From: Hippopus hippopus
Taxonomy: Eukaryota; Mollusca; Bivalvia; Cardiida; Cardiidae
DNA length: 64,000 nt
Direction: 5' to 3'
Assembly (NCBI GenBank): GCA_946811185.2
Contig: OX328113.1
Coordinates: 6,696,001 to 6,760,000 of the forward strand
Shown here piece after piece: positions 43,333 to 54,344 of this stretch. The first letter of the stretch is position 1; each line of letters starts with the position of its first letter. Position numbers and translations under genes: made by a program. The notes below the pieces were generated by a model. The model was given only the letters and a program-made list of their open reading frames with translations. It did no database searches and had not been told where the DNA came from.

Positions 43333-43457
43333 AAAGCTGCGAGTGAATTAGCTCTCAGAAAGAGACGGGAACAGTTACGAAATGAATTTCAACCTCCAAA
43401 AACAGAGAGCGAAGATGAGACAGATGATGACCTTGGAAACGATGTCGATCTCGCCAA
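43333..43457 (+). CDS. CCDC60: CCDC60, coding exon 5
   Basis: 125 nt, phase 0 to 2, acceptor 'ccttccacag', donor 'aa/gtaagt'. The peptide begins KAASELALRKRREQLRNEFQ (a basic helix) and turns acidic: PPKTESEDETDDDLGNDVDL (residues 168-208). The order K/R-rich helix then N-x-F-Q-P agrees with the vertebrate protein as I recall it. Confidence 0.9.
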
Positions 43458-43924
43458 GTAAGTTTGTTTGGCATGGCATTAAGATTTGCTTGTGTTTTTT
43501 GCAATTTTGTATCCAGTGTATTTATGAATGGAAACATCTGAAAACAACTGAAAATGTAGACAGATGATTTGTGGATGTCGAAGTAAATCTATTGATGTTA
43601 ATTCAAGTTCATGTATGTTTCTTTGAAAAGCTTGTTTTTGGTGTGTAAAATCATATACTTTATGTATGAAATATATAGAGCTAGCATTTATACAACGCCA
43701 GGTGCTTTTTTGATCAACACTTTGTCAATTTTTAACTGATCATCATACAGTTAAGGATTTATTATGAATACATAATGAAAACATTTCAACTAAAGAAGAG
43801 ATGCTATAAGACGAAAAATCTCAAGGGTGGGGGGATGTGGGAGTTAATGCATTGATGATTTGCCTTTTTTAATGATTCTGAGGAAGAGGGCTTTTGCAAG
43901 CATTGCTAGCAACCAGCATTAAAA

Positions 43925-44080
43925 TTTGCTTCAAATTTGAGAAAAATCACAGAAATGATCCTGCTATGGTCCTTTTTAGACTTCTCAAAAAGTTTGATTC
44001 CATTAAAAACTCTTTTTGCCATGGCAACAAAACTGAAAAATGTTGAAAATCCCTCAGAAATCATTCCACAAAGACTTAAT
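43925..44080. repeat. Diverged fragment of the repeat at 1-352
   Basis: 'tttgccatggcaacaaaact' and 'cctgctatggtcctttttag' echo its middle part. Confidence 0.4.
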
Positions 44081-44084
44081 CAGT

Positions 44085-44225
44085 GAAAGAGAAGAAAACA
44101 TTTTTGGGAAAAGGAACAAAATGCTGGTGAGCTGCATTTTTTTTCCTTTTTCCACTATGTTTTCCAAAGCATTCAAAAGTTCCTCAGGATCCTTGAAAAA
44201 TGGGTTGATCGTTTGCTAAAGGATT
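44085..44225 (+). mobile_element. Family A partial copy
   Basis: 'aacatttttgggaaaaggaa', loop ggtgagctgc, 'gttttccaaagcattcaaa', right end 'gatcgtttgctaaaggatt'. Confidence 0.6.
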
Positions 44226-44266
44226 GACCCATTATCATACTCATATTTATCCAACTGCTTCATCAG

Positions 44267-44407
44267 TTACATGATTCCTGTTACCCCACCCACCTTCCTG
44301 ACCCAGCAGCAGACAGACACGGATGAAGAACTTGGTATTGTCAATGACAATGCATCAGATTCCGACCAGAGTCCAGAAAGAGAGCCTGAAATCATAACAT
44401 TTAGTTC
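44267..44407 (+). CDS. CCDC60: CCDC60, coding exon 6
   Basis: 141 nt, phase 2 to 2, acceptor 'aactgcttcatcag', donor 'tc/gtaagt'. The peptide starts YMIPVTPPTFLTQQQTDTDE and ends with an acidic, Ser/Asp-rich stretch, SDQSPEREPEIITFS (residues 209-256). Probably disordered. Confidence 0.85.
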
Positions 44408-44409
44408 GT

Positions 44410-45150
44410 AAGTATATTTCATTGTTCTTTTTGTACATAATTATATGGCTTTGAGTATCTTCTCACATCCTTTCACTCCTAGGATGACACTTCACTATGC
44501 TCTTTTTTATGTACTCTTGGCTATTAATTCTTATTTCCATAAGTGAAAACCTTATAATTAGAGGAGCATTTAGACTTACTACTAGGACCATGTTTAAACA
44601 AAAGTCAATGGCATTATATATGAAGTACAGTCAAACACAGCCATCTGTACCAACGGAGACACATTTTTTTGCGATGCAGTGTCTAATAAGTATGTTAAAG
44701 CTTTCTTTTCTTATTTTCTTTCGGTGTCATGGGTTGATTAACTATTTGGCTACGTTCAGGGCACCATGCATGTTCCGATAATATCACACTGCCTTGCTAG
44801 ATAAGTTCATTTTCTTATTATATATGCAAAAGCGACCTAAAAGAGAGATAAAGCTATCGGACGGGCAGTAATAAGTATTGAGTTGATGTATACATGCCCT
44901 TGGATACTCATTTCTATTGGATATTGATGGTTTGAACTCCACCAATCAAAATGCAGTTTTGATAAATTCTCTATTAACACAAAAATACAACAGGTTTTTT
45001 AAATGAAACAAAATTACAAACAGTTTTCAATAAAATCAAAGTGCAGATAATTGTTTTGAATGACAAAAATGACTTGATTACCCAAAATCACATGGAAAAA
45101 TGGCATTTCCTACACAAATTCTAGAACATGAAGTGCAAAGTTTTGTTTCC
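44410..45150. other. CCDC60 intron, nothing recognised
   Basis: An open stretch at 44497-44781 has no splice context or family resemblance, and I do not call it a gene. Confidence 0.35.
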
Positions 45151-45154
45151 TTTA

Positions 45155-45306
45155 GTATGTTGGTAACCAGCATTTTCTGCTTTTCCCACCATGTTTTTTT
45201 TTTACCTTATCCAAGACAGAAATCATCATTTGAGTTACATTTATTTTGTCGTCTGCATATGCTTTAAATTTGATAGAGTCCAAAATTCTGTCATTTGGAA
45301 CAGAGT
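45155..45306 (-). mobile_element. Family A partial copy
   Basis: 'ggtaaccagcattttctgc', 'ttttgtcgtctgcatatgc', 'ttctgtcatttggaacagag'. The first arm is missing. Confidence 0.7.
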
Positions 45307-45481
45307 TAAACCTAAGACTGCTTAGTGTGACTCATTGCATCTTTGCTAACAGTGTAGACTGGACAACACAGAAGTTGCTGTCTGATTGTGGATGTACATG
45401 AATTGGTACATTTTTGGATTATTGTGACATTGTTGAAATCATAATATTTGGATATAAACTAATGGCTGAAAATTTTCATTT

Positions 45482-45660
45482 AACCCTTAGGCATAAGTGT
45501 AACTCAATGACCTTTTGTGGACAGTTTAGATCAAGATCAGACTGCACAGAACATACAGTCTGATCTTTGATCTATGCTGTGAATTAAGAGATACTTTTCT
45601 CACAAAAAAAAGTTTGAAACAGCAATATATAGAGTTTATTTCATCAGCTTGTGGTTAATA
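45482..45660 (+). mobile_element. Family B copy
   Basis: Starts TTAACCCTTAGGCATAAG, stem 'gatcaagatcagactgcac' with partner 'gtctgatctttgatctat'. Its right end overlaps the next palindrome. Confidence 0.75.
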
Positions 45661-45800
45661 TGGGGAAATATTTGCCAAAAAAGGGAAAGGTATGCGAAAA
45701 TAAGGAGTGCCGTAAGGCACGAGTTATTTTCGCGGACCTTTCCCTTTTTTGGCAAATATTTCCCCATATTAACCACAAGCTGATGAAATAAATTATATAT
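45632..45800. mobile_element. Large palindrome, arms about 60-75 bases
   Basis: 'tttcatcagcttgtggttaa', 'tatggggaaatatttgcc' and 'aaaaaagggaaaggt' are followed, after a short spacer holding a smaller hairpin (gtgccgtaaggcac), by their exact reverse complements. The outer 'tgatgaaataaatt' is shared with 11768-11900 and 39078-39190. Confidence 0.85.
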
Positions 45801-46409
45801 TATATTTCCTCTGATTATTTTGTCAACGAATGCCACTTTTAAAACTTAAAAACTTAAAAAACTTAAAAAAGTAGTTCCAGGTTTTCGGCAGGAGGAAAAT
45901 ATTTAGTGTGACGGGGAAATAATTCCCCCCAGCTTAAATTACGACATTTCTTTACCCATAACATTTCTAAAAATAGACACATGAAATATAATATTAGGGT
46001 TTTCACTATCAGCTTGAAGGTTTCAATTAATTTAATAAGCAGGTTAAGACTTAACAGTTTCCAACTTAAAGTATTGGAGCAAAGAAAGATGAAATTTCCT
46101 TGACTAGCGGTCTATTTCAAAGTACCATCAGCTACATCATTTGACGCATGTGTGATCTTATCTTAAGGTTTAATTACATTATCAAATGTGTTCTTTTGAA
46201 ATCCTGTTATTGCTTAATCATGATCAAACATGTATACGTATATTTTTTGCTTTTTATATTCTTTTTCTGCTTTCTTTTTCTTAATCAGTTTTACAGGTAA
46301 AAATACACTATTGTAATGATGGCATGCTTATTGTTTTGTTGAGTAAATTGTTTATGACTTAACATGACTTCCATGTATCTTAATGCCAGAACAGTCAAGT
46401 AAAGAGAGA

Positions 46410-46447
46410 GAAAGCAAGCGAGAGAGAGAGAGAGGGAGTATGAGAGG
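46410..46447. repeat. (GA)n microsatellite
   Basis: A purine run of gagagagagagagag type with a few changes. Confidence 0.8.
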
Positions 46448-46794
46448 GAAGAAAAGCATTAGACATCAAAAAATTCTTATCAGGCCAGGTAGTTTTTACA
46501 TGTTAGGGAAAAAATATGTTCTTTTAGCTGTTCATTTCCAGAAACCCTGTTAAGATATGATCCTCAAATTATGTCTTTTTTTTAAAGCAAAGAATACAAT
46601 TTTCATTTCTTTATTATTGTAATGGATTATTTGTGGCCAATGAAAAGATAGATTTTGATTGTGTTGATGGATGGTGTTGTATGTTAACGTTGTTCTAGAA
46701 CCATTTCATTGTTGTCCTTAAATTATTGTAGCCCAAGTGGGAAACAACATATTGTAGCTGCTGTATTCACCAACCATTCAAAATTGCATTTTAA

Positions 46795-46977
46795 CTTTTT
46801 TTAAACCGAACGAAAAACATATAGACTAGTCCATGTTGAAAACATTTGCGTGCAACAAAATAATTGTGATTCAAAAATTGACATTTGTTTTTTGAAGGCA
46901 TTTTCTCCTTTTCCAGTAATGTTTTCAAACACTTTTTTCACGGGGTTGCTAAAAGTTGGGATTGTTTGGTAAAGGGT
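46795..46977 (+). mobile_element. Family A copy lacking the first stem arm
   Basis: 'gtccatgttgaaaacatttg' to 'ggcattttctccttttccag', right end 'gattgtttggtaaagggtt'. Confidence 0.65.
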
Positions 46978-47267
46978 TGTTTCTTATTCTCAAGATTTTT
47001 CTAAGTTTCAAAGTAACCAAATGATATAGCCAATCAGAAACTGTGTGTCTTTCTAAATTTGGAATAAGACCAAAAATGCTTTCCAGAATGGTTGATGAAT
47101 AGAGGACCAAGGCTAGTTTTTACCAGCAAGTTAAAGCATTTTCTAATAATTCTTGAATTTTAGATTAGCCATATGATCAGCAGAGACTGAAATATTTAAG
47201 TTTATAGGCTTAAACAATGTTTTCTTTTCAATGAAATCTCTTTTTAACATTTATGTAAAATCTGCAG

Positions 47268-47288
47268 GGACTTTAAGCGTCTAGACAG
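47268..47288 (+). CDS. CCDC60: CCDC60 microexon, 21 nt (coding exon 7)
   Basis: Between 'taaaatctgcag' and '/gtatgt' lie 21 bases that, in phase 2 to 2, encode DFKRLD between two split codons. Both neighbours (44267-44407 and 50626-50844) need exactly this phase, and joining them without it also keeps the frame, so it could be a cassette. Support is splice signals and phase only; no transcript is available here. Confidence 0.6.
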
Positions 47289-49460
47289 GTATGTATCTAT
47301 ACATGTATGTACAATTTTTTTTATTTGTATGGGATTTTTTATTTCATCAAAATGAACTAATTTTCTTTTTCATTATATATTAAGGAAGGTTAAAAAAAAC
47401 CATGAATTTTCAAAAGACTTCCATAGCATATTCTGTAGTGGTTTAGAAAGCATTTTTCTTATCAGTCCATTGACGATGACTGTTTTGAAACCTGAATCAA
47501 TAGGTTTTGTATAAAAGTAGAACTTTTAGTACTATCCACAGTGTAGTACAAGTACTGGTTAGAGTTTTCTGAAAGCAATCATTAAAAGTGATTAACACCA
47601 GTTGGAAGAAAGTGTTTGGTAGCCAATGTAGAATAAATTTGTTTTGATTAAATAGAAGCAGATAAGATTTTTGCAGTATTAAGTAGGCCTTAATAAATTA
47701 AAAAACTTTAAAAGAAACGAAAGAATTGCTTGTTTTTAACACCTTCTTCATTTAATACTAGATGCCTTATAATGCCTTTCAAGTTCGAGGTGTTTGAAAG
47801 TGTCAGCATGATGTTCAATTTTGGAATTAAAATGTTGTGTTTCTTAATTTCATTTATCTGTGTTTGTAGAGTGTTTACTTGCTTTGCCCTTTACTGTTTT
47901 ACAGGTCAATATCATACTTTAAAACTGATTATTCATGACAAGAAAAAAAAAAAATATGAAGGAAATGAAAGTTATATAAAATCCAAAGGAAAATTTGGTT
48001 TTGTGACAGCAATTCATCTTTGTGGCAAATTTTGTAAGTTTATATTACTAAGTTGGTATGTTTAAAAGTGTATCGTTTCAAAATGGATCATTGGATTCAT
48101 CAGTGATTCAAGATTTTTTATTGAAGTAACTCTTTTTGTCTGTCACATATTATTATGGTGAGACCATAGAAATTCATTTGCTTTATCATATTTTGATGAT
48201 TGTGCTTAAACTTTTCAAATTGAAATTAACCCATTTTGGTGCATAGGTGAAAATAATCCTATTATTATCCATTAAAGTAAAACCTTTCACTAGTTTTAAA
48301 CTGATTTTTTTACAAGAAATTTCAGCATGTTCAAGGCTTGTTCTTGTGGTAAAGGGAAATTTATACCTTTTTTGTCAAGAATTAAAGGTTAATTTTGAAT
48401 GAGTCATGACAGCATTTACAGCTGTGCAATAAAATTTTTATGATGCATGGATGTAAATCAGATATATAGAATGGATAAGATTTATGTGTATCTGGTAGCC
48501 ATGAAATTTGTAGTAGTGGTTTTTCATAGTGAATGTTCACACTTATTTTGATTAATCTTTGAATTTGTAACTATATAGCTTTGTTTCCTGTGTTTGCATC
48601 GATGTAACTAAAATGTTTTCTATAAATTTTCTACTATTTATTTATTATGATATTTTTCTAAAATGGAATATTTTCAAAATGTCTGTAAAGAAAACTGTTT
48701 AGGGATTCATAATTGTGAAAAAATTGAAAAAAAAACCCTGCTGTAAAGTCTTTTTTTTTCTACATATTTTTATTGATTTATCTTTATTATTGTTCAAAAT
48801 ATAATTATTTTCAGTATGTCCAAAAACCTGATGGGGGGCTCTTTATTGTCTAAAACTACTGTAAATAAAAAGTTGTAAAGTTAACAGCTGTGGTGTCAGT
48901 AGTCCTTGAGGACAAAGGTTTTAGTTATTTATTTCGAGGATTTGCTTTCCATTTTCTTATCTAGTGTTACTAATCAGTTGATAGTGAATGAATTCATAAC
49001 ATTTTTTTCAAGTAGTGAAATAGTTTTATTTTGTACTAATTTTTTAAAAAGAAAGTTGTATTTTGAATTAATGCCAAAACAGTAGTTTACAGTTTGTTTA
49101 AATTTTCAAACGGTAACATTTTTTAATTATTGATTATTGCTATTCATCCACTTGTTTACCATCCAAGCTTATGTTTTTATATAGACAGATTACAATATTC
49201 CCAGACTTCTATTGTTCTAGTTTGCTGTAGAATTTGTATTTGAATATTCTTTCCAAACAGATTTCCCTTTTTACTTATTCTTTCAAAGTTATATTGATTA
49301 AACATAAACAGCACAAGAGTACTTATATTATCATATTTGCAAGGTGGTGAAAATTCAAATCTTTATTTACTTATTTTTAAAGGACTGTAAAAGCGTGGTG
49401 AGGAATGGTTGTGACTTGAAACATTTTATTATCTTTCCAACCAAATACAAGTTTTTTCTT
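47289..49460. other. CCDC60 intron, no repeat or gene recognised
   Basis: The longest stretch free of recognisable mobile elements in the window. Open reading at 47730-48065 is low-complexity and lacks splice context. Confidence 0.35.
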
Positions 49461-49464
49461 TCAG

Positions 49465-49699
49465 GGGGTCCTGTCTGGCTCAGTGGTTAAGTGTAGGACT
49501 CGCGACCTGGAGGCCCCAGGTTCGAGCCTCTCTGGCTCCACTGGGCTTTTCACAGGAGTGTCCTTGGGCAAGACACTTCAGAGCCCCAGCCTAGTACTGG
49601 TGAAACCCAGGAAAACATGAATATGTGAGCTGTCGCCGTGATATGACTGAAATAATGTTGAATGCGGCATAAAACACCATTCAAACAAATCAAACAAAC
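49465..49699 (+). mobile_element. tRNA-headed SINE, second head type
   Basis: The head 'tggctcagtggttaagtg' (A box) and 'ccaggttcgagcctc' (perfect B box) differ from other copies, and the body 'gtccttgggcaagacacttc' is different too. The 3' end 'gatatgactgaaataatg' and 'aaaacaccattcaaacaaat' is shared with family E. Confidence 0.85.
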
Positions 49700-50094
49700 T
49701 TTTTTTTCATTTAGCAGCAATTTTGATGTTTAATATGTACTCAATATGGGAGTAATTGTTTCTGTATTTAAGAACAAACATGTAGATAAAATTTGGGGCA
49801 ATAACAAAAAGGTTTTCGTATATGGAGGATTCACAAAAATCATTTTGCAGAGTCAATTTATCCAGTATCTGTTAATATATGTTAATATTTTATAGCCTAC
49901 TTAAAATAAAAATGCACCAGTTATGCTTGCCTGAATGATTGCTTTTAAATGCTACAAAGTCACAACCTGGCGTACAAAAAGAGATAGGGTTTTTTTCTTG
50001 CTCGACTTTTTTGTTGCAATGGAGCCTGAATTCATGAAATGGTTTTTTTCAATAAGAAAAAGAAAACAATGACAGTATTGCAGTGTCAAGGTAG

Positions 50095-50228
50095 TTTTGG
50101 TCAGACTATTTAAAATAGTAGCACACAGTGTAGATTTAGGATCACACCGCACATTCTGCACAGTATAATCTTGATCTATACTGTCTGTAAAAATAAACAC
50201 AAGTTATACTTAGCACTTGGAGGGTTAA
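50095..50228 (+). mobile_element. Family B copy, partial
   Basis: 'cagtgtagatttaggatcac', partner 'taatcttgatctatactgtc', right end 'agcacttggagggttaa'. Confidence 0.7.
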
Positions 50229-50439
50229 AGTCCAAATAATACATTTAACTAGGTGTTTCTCTCCAAATTTTTATTTGAATATGTGAGCTATTTCAGTGGT
50301 ATGATTGAAATAATGTTGAAAGGGGCATAAAACACAATTCAGTCAATTAACCAAATATTTACCATTAAAAAGTAAAAAAAATATCGAGCATGACTATCAG
50401 TTTTATGCTACAAGAAGATTTAATTATTTACCAAAATCC

Positions 50440-50512
50440 AGTTTTAACAATCTGAAAGAAGTTTCAGAAAACATTGTGGGAAAAGGAGAAAATGCTGATT
50501 ACTTTACATATC
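50440..50512 (-). mobile_element. Family A stem fragment
   Basis: 'cagaaaacattgtgggaaaa' then 'ggagaaaatgctgattac'. Only the first arm is present. Confidence 0.6.
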
Positions 50513-50625
50513 AAAAATAAATAACACATTTAGAACATACATGTGCATATAAATATCAGTTTTACATTACAAGAAAGTAGTAGTAGTAATTCTGATTACC
50601 TACCTTTGTTTTTCTACAATTACAG

Positions 50626-50844
50626 GATGGCCATAGCAGAGGAAGAAGAAGAATATCTCCGAGTTCGATCAGAAGCAGTTACGTCAGCCATGACTTCTAC
50701 ATACTCTCGACCCGTCAGTTGTAGGAAGAGAAAACAGCAGACACCAAGACCGTATACACCACAGCACACAAATTTGTCAACAACCTTCTCAACCAGAGAG
50801 TCTTTGGCAGACACAGAGGAGCAGCAAGATTTTGATGTTTCAAA
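50626..50844 (+). CDS. CCDC60: CCDC60, coding exon 8
   Basis: 219 nt, phase 2 to 2, acceptor 'ctacaattacag', donor 'aa/gtaggt'. The peptide begins MAIAEEEEEYLRVRSEAVTS (an acidic helix), then VSCRKRKQQTPRPYTPQHTN, then TRESLADTEEQQDFDVS (residues 263-335). The R-P-Y-T-P-x-H segment corresponds to an R-P-F-T-P-x-H segment that I recall in vertebrate CCDC60. The internal ATG follows a split codon and is not the protein start. Confidence 0.9.
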
Positions 50845-50849
50845 GTAGG

Positions 50850-51690
50850 TTTTTTTACCCTTAACTCTTTATCAAGGACATTTGATAAACTTATATCATT
50901 AAATATGTGATGTACATGTATTATAAACATGGAGTATTTGACAGGACAACGTCTTTGGATATCTGATAAAATGATATTATTTAGACATGATTGTTAAGAC
51001 TTAATCTGCAAAGGGTGAAGCAGAAACTTGTATGGTCCTAAAAAAAAAGAACTTATAAAACCTTAGACTTATTCATCATGGGAAAGTGTCTTAATCAACT
51101 GATCCAGCCATAATGTTGTCCTATGCTTAAATAATTCTATGTGTTATGGCCAAACCTGTATGAAGAAGACAGTCAAAGGGACTGTCAACACTGGTCTTTG
51201 AAAGCAATTTGCTATTTAACACACTGACTTTTACTTTAAAAACTCAGATTCTTGAAAATAGAATAACAATGAGTTAAAGAGAGTTACTGATATTTTTGTC
51301 AAAATTTCCAATCACAGTATTCCAATTTATTTGAATACTTTTTAATGACAAGTTACCAGCCACCATCTTTCGAGATAAAATTTACTTTGTTTCAAAGTGG
51401 TATGGAGTGTATAAGCATTTACAGATCAGCAGCTTTAAAATGTGTGTCTATGAAAATCAATGGATAGAAATGTTTGTAATTGCTGACTGACTTTGAATAC
51501 TGTAAGGCAATTTTTAGTAAGTTTTACATAAATTTAAAAAAACTATGAAATTTATACTTTAACAAAAATTTTTAATGTTTTTTTGGCTGCTGAATTCACG
51601 TGACCTCTAACACAGATTAAAACTGTATATCTAAATATAGCTACCATAGTACCAGTTGAAGATTAAGACAGGAAAAGATATTTTTGTTTC
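50850..51690. other. CCDC60 intron, nothing recognised
   Basis: AT-rich; no inverted repeats or SINE parts seen. Confidence 0.35.
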
Positions 51691-51701
51691 CATTAATCTA
51701 G

Positions 51702-51806
51702 GGATGCATTATTCCGCCAGTTATGTGTTCTACATTGGATTTTGGAAGCGATGAGTACAGACCCACCTTCAGCCATGACACCTATTATGTCCTGTTGGAG
51801 TCTAGC
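51702..51806 (+). CDS. CCDC60: CCDC60, coding exon 9 (family signature)
   Basis: 105 nt, phase 2 to 2, acceptor 'ccattaatctag', donor 'gc/gtaagt'. The peptide DALFRQLCVLHWILEAMSTD then PPSAMTPIMSCWSL (residues 336-371) carries the L-F-R-Q-L-C-x-L-H-W-x-L-E-A block that I recognise from vertebrate CCDC60, including the following conserved Cys-Trp. This is the strongest evidence for the gene's identity. The block falls, I believe, in the Pfam domain of unknown function that defines this family. Confidence 0.92.
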
Positions 51807-51967
51807 GTAAGTATTATCATCATTTATAAACTTACACTGTATCAGTTCCTGAACTGAATTACAGCAGGTGACTTAGAAAACATCCATGTAAATCATTAAT
51901 GATGACCATATTTTCTCATGGGCCAATCCATGTTTGTAATCACTTGGTGATGCAAGGAATTGTCAGA

Positions 51968-52188
51968 TAACCCTTACAAATTAACCCCATGTTTCAACAA
52001 TTTTAAGGAGGTCGATTGTGAAAAACATTGTGGGAACAGAAGAAAATGCCGATTACGAGCATTGTCTCCTTTTTCCTACAATTTCCAAGAAAACATCATT
52101 ATTTTGTCCATATTTCAGTTGTCGCCTGAAAATGCTTTCATTTGGATTCATGAATCTTAAATGTTTTGCATGGTAGAGAGTAGAAAAT
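51968..52188 (-). mobile_element. Family A copy, diverged
   Basis: 'aacccttacaaattaacccc', 'aacattgtgggaacagaag', 'gtcgcctgaaaatgctttc'. Confidence 0.6.
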
Positions 52189-52213
52189 TAGTTGATTTTT
52201 CAGTGCAGCGACA

Positions 52214-52432
52214 GTTAACCCCAAACCACACAATCCTGAGATTTAAGGACCTTGAAAAAGAAGCCTTTTAAAAACATTGTACTTATGGTAACCAGCATTT
52301 TCTACTTTTCCCACAATTTTTTTCTATCCTATTACAGACGGATTCCCTCATTTTAGCTAAATTTCAATTGTTATCTGCAAATGCTTTCAATTTAGGCAAG
52401 TTTACATTTTTGTCATGTGGTAAAGAGTTAAT
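52214..52432 (-). mobile_element. Family A copy
   Basis: TTAACCCCAAACCACACAAT to GTCATGTGGTAAAGAGTTAA. The first stem arm is shortened to 'acattgtacttatggtaacc'. Confidence 0.8.
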
Positions 52433-52761
52433 ATCCTTACTAATGATGATATCACTTTAATAGTGATGATATCAGTTTGACAGCGATGGTATTTTTTTTG
52501 TCAGAGGTATTTTTTTTTAGTGCAAAAAGTAAAATAGTGAACAATAAGATTTACAGATTTCCTCAGATCATTTCCTAGAGTTTGTTTTACTTTATGAGTA
52601 AATGCCTAGTTATACTAAGTGGCTTATCTGTAAATATTCTGTCATGAAAATTATGTAAACAGATTATCACCGAAGATTTTCCTCTACTCCTGCTCCACTG
52701 TATTTCAACTTCTTTTGATGCTTCTCAGTGTTTTTGAAGATTATCATGATACCATATGGCC

Positions 52762-53023
52762 TGCAACACGGGAAAAGGGGCATTCGGACATTTGCGTAAA
52801 GTGTCGTTTCAGATCAGCCTGTGCAGTCTGCGCAGACTAATTCGAGACGGCACTTTCCGGTTTTATGTAATTTATCTGTTTTGCGCAAGTCTACTGTAGC
52901 ACAAAATCTAATGTTGTCGTAAAGTGTCGTCTCGGATCAGCCTGCGCGTACTGCGCAGGCTGATCCGAGACGACACTTTACGCAAATGTCCAAATGTCCC
53001 TTTTCGCGTGTTGCAAGCCATAT
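52762..53023. mobile_element. Family G foldback (cctgcaacacg), full length
   Basis: Left 'atggcctgcaacacgggaa' and right 'cgcgtgttgcaagccatat' are inverted, each followed inward by 'acatttgcgtaaagtgtcgt'. Inner hairpins centre on 'cagcctgcgcgtactgcgca'. A TA-type target is likely (…accAT / ATAtta…). Much higher in GC and CpG than its surroundings. Confidence 0.85.
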
Positions 53024-53034
53024 TATACTACAAT

Positions 53035-53272
53035 TGCATACAAATGCTCTGTGTAAAGGGGGCTTAAAGCATCTGCAAAAAGAATTGGCTAACATGGTTG
53101 AAACTTTTTGCTTTTGATCAATTTTCTAGATGTCAAAGGACCATTAGACCTCATGATTTAGTCAGATGTTAGACAAAACGGCTTTTATGATAAATAATTA
53201 TGAAAAGACTTGATTGGTATAATCATGAAAATGTGCTAAGCCCCCCCTTTTTGCCAGAGCATGGCTCAAATG
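53035..53272 (+). mobile_element. Family C foldback copy
   Basis: 'gctctgtgtaaagggggctt' to 'ccccctttttgccagagcat'. The GC-rich inner hairpin is lost, leaving 'agaattggctaacatggttg'. It starts 12 bases after family G. Confidence 0.75.
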
Positions 53273-53274
53273 TA

Positions 53275-53780
53275 TTGTACCGTCACCTGTACCCAAGTAA
53301 AATGATATGATACAATCCTCTGATTTGTTGGTGTCAAAAGTTTTGTAAACTTGAAATACATGTACATAGAATATACTTTTTTACCATGGAATATTTATCT
53401 GGATTCAAGCTATGGTCAAACACTCATGGCTGTTTCAAAAACTTTTTCCTTAATGTTCCTTTGCTTTTTTTTCCCATGTAAAATCCACTGAGTCACTTCA
53501 AATATCAAACTATACTGTATCCAAGAATTGTTCATAAACCAAAAAATCCAAATTTCAGTGCTTGATTACTTTCGAGGGTATACAACAATATAACAGAATT
53601 ATAGACTGTGGTCACGTAATGCAAAAAACATCTCAATGAAAGGTTTTGCTGGAAGGTCAAAAATGTGTTATTCAAACTGGTCTTTCAATCCTGTCTACTA
53701 CTTATGGTATAACACAAATGCATTTTATTAACTTCTATGTCTTTATGGATCTGAAATAGATTATCTTAATGTACAACTTA
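53275..53780. other. CCDC60 intron, nothing recognised
   Basis: No repeat or exon supported. Confidence 0.35.
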
Positions 53781-53786
53781 TGACAG

Positions 53787-53816
53787 TGATGACTTTGAAG
53801 ACTACACTATGGATAT
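53787..53816 (+). CDS. CCDC60: CCDC60 microexon, 30 nt (coding exon 10)
   Basis: Between 'aacttatgacag' and '/gtaaga' lie 30 bases, phase 2 to 2, that encode DDFEDYTMD between two split codons, an acidic insert directly after the conserved Cys-Trp block. Flanking exons join in frame with or without it. Support is splice signals and phase. Confidence 0.6.
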
Positions 53817-54344
53817 GTAAGAATTTTTTCATCTTTTTTTTTTCACAATATTTTAATAATAATTCAAATAATCCGTGGGTTTGAGATCCTTCCCTGGACT
53901 TATGTAAACGGTATTCTGTGTACAGAAAAAAGCTTCAGCTGTGCAATGTAGGCTTTTTTAGTAAGAACGTAGAAAATAAGGTTTTTTGTTCAAGCATACA
54001 ACTCTTATGCATGGTTGTTGAAGTTTGTAGCATTTACTTTTGAAATGGGCATATGTAGTTGTGTATTCTTTGGGGGTAAATTTTTGGTATTGGGATTTTT
54101 TTAATATTTTAACTTTTTATATGTGGTGCAGAAGTTTTTGCATTTTCTTTTCATATTACATCAAAAAAATGATAACTTTTGTTGTCAAATGATGTTTTTG
54201 ACAAATGTTTGTAGTTGGAACAATCATACTTTCAAAGTACATCTTTTTTTTATCATACCCATAGAGCATTGAATATCAACAGTTAAATTTCTTCCTCTGT
54301 AACAAGTAATATGGTAATTTGTCATCTATTAGAGTATATATTGG

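Noticed and set aside
49465..49540. Possible tRNA gene (good A and B boxes)
   Set aside because: No acceptor-stem pairing was seen, and the sequence continues into a SINE body and tail, so it is a SINE head.
50626..50844. ATG at 50627 as the start of a separate small gene
   Set aside because: It is preceded directly by a splice acceptor and the phase joins the exons on either side, so it is an internal exon.
52762..53023. GC-rich direct and inverted short repeats, considered as a CRISPR-like or promoter CpG island
   Set aside because: Both ends are inverted and a second copy lies at 63846, so it is a foldback mobile element.
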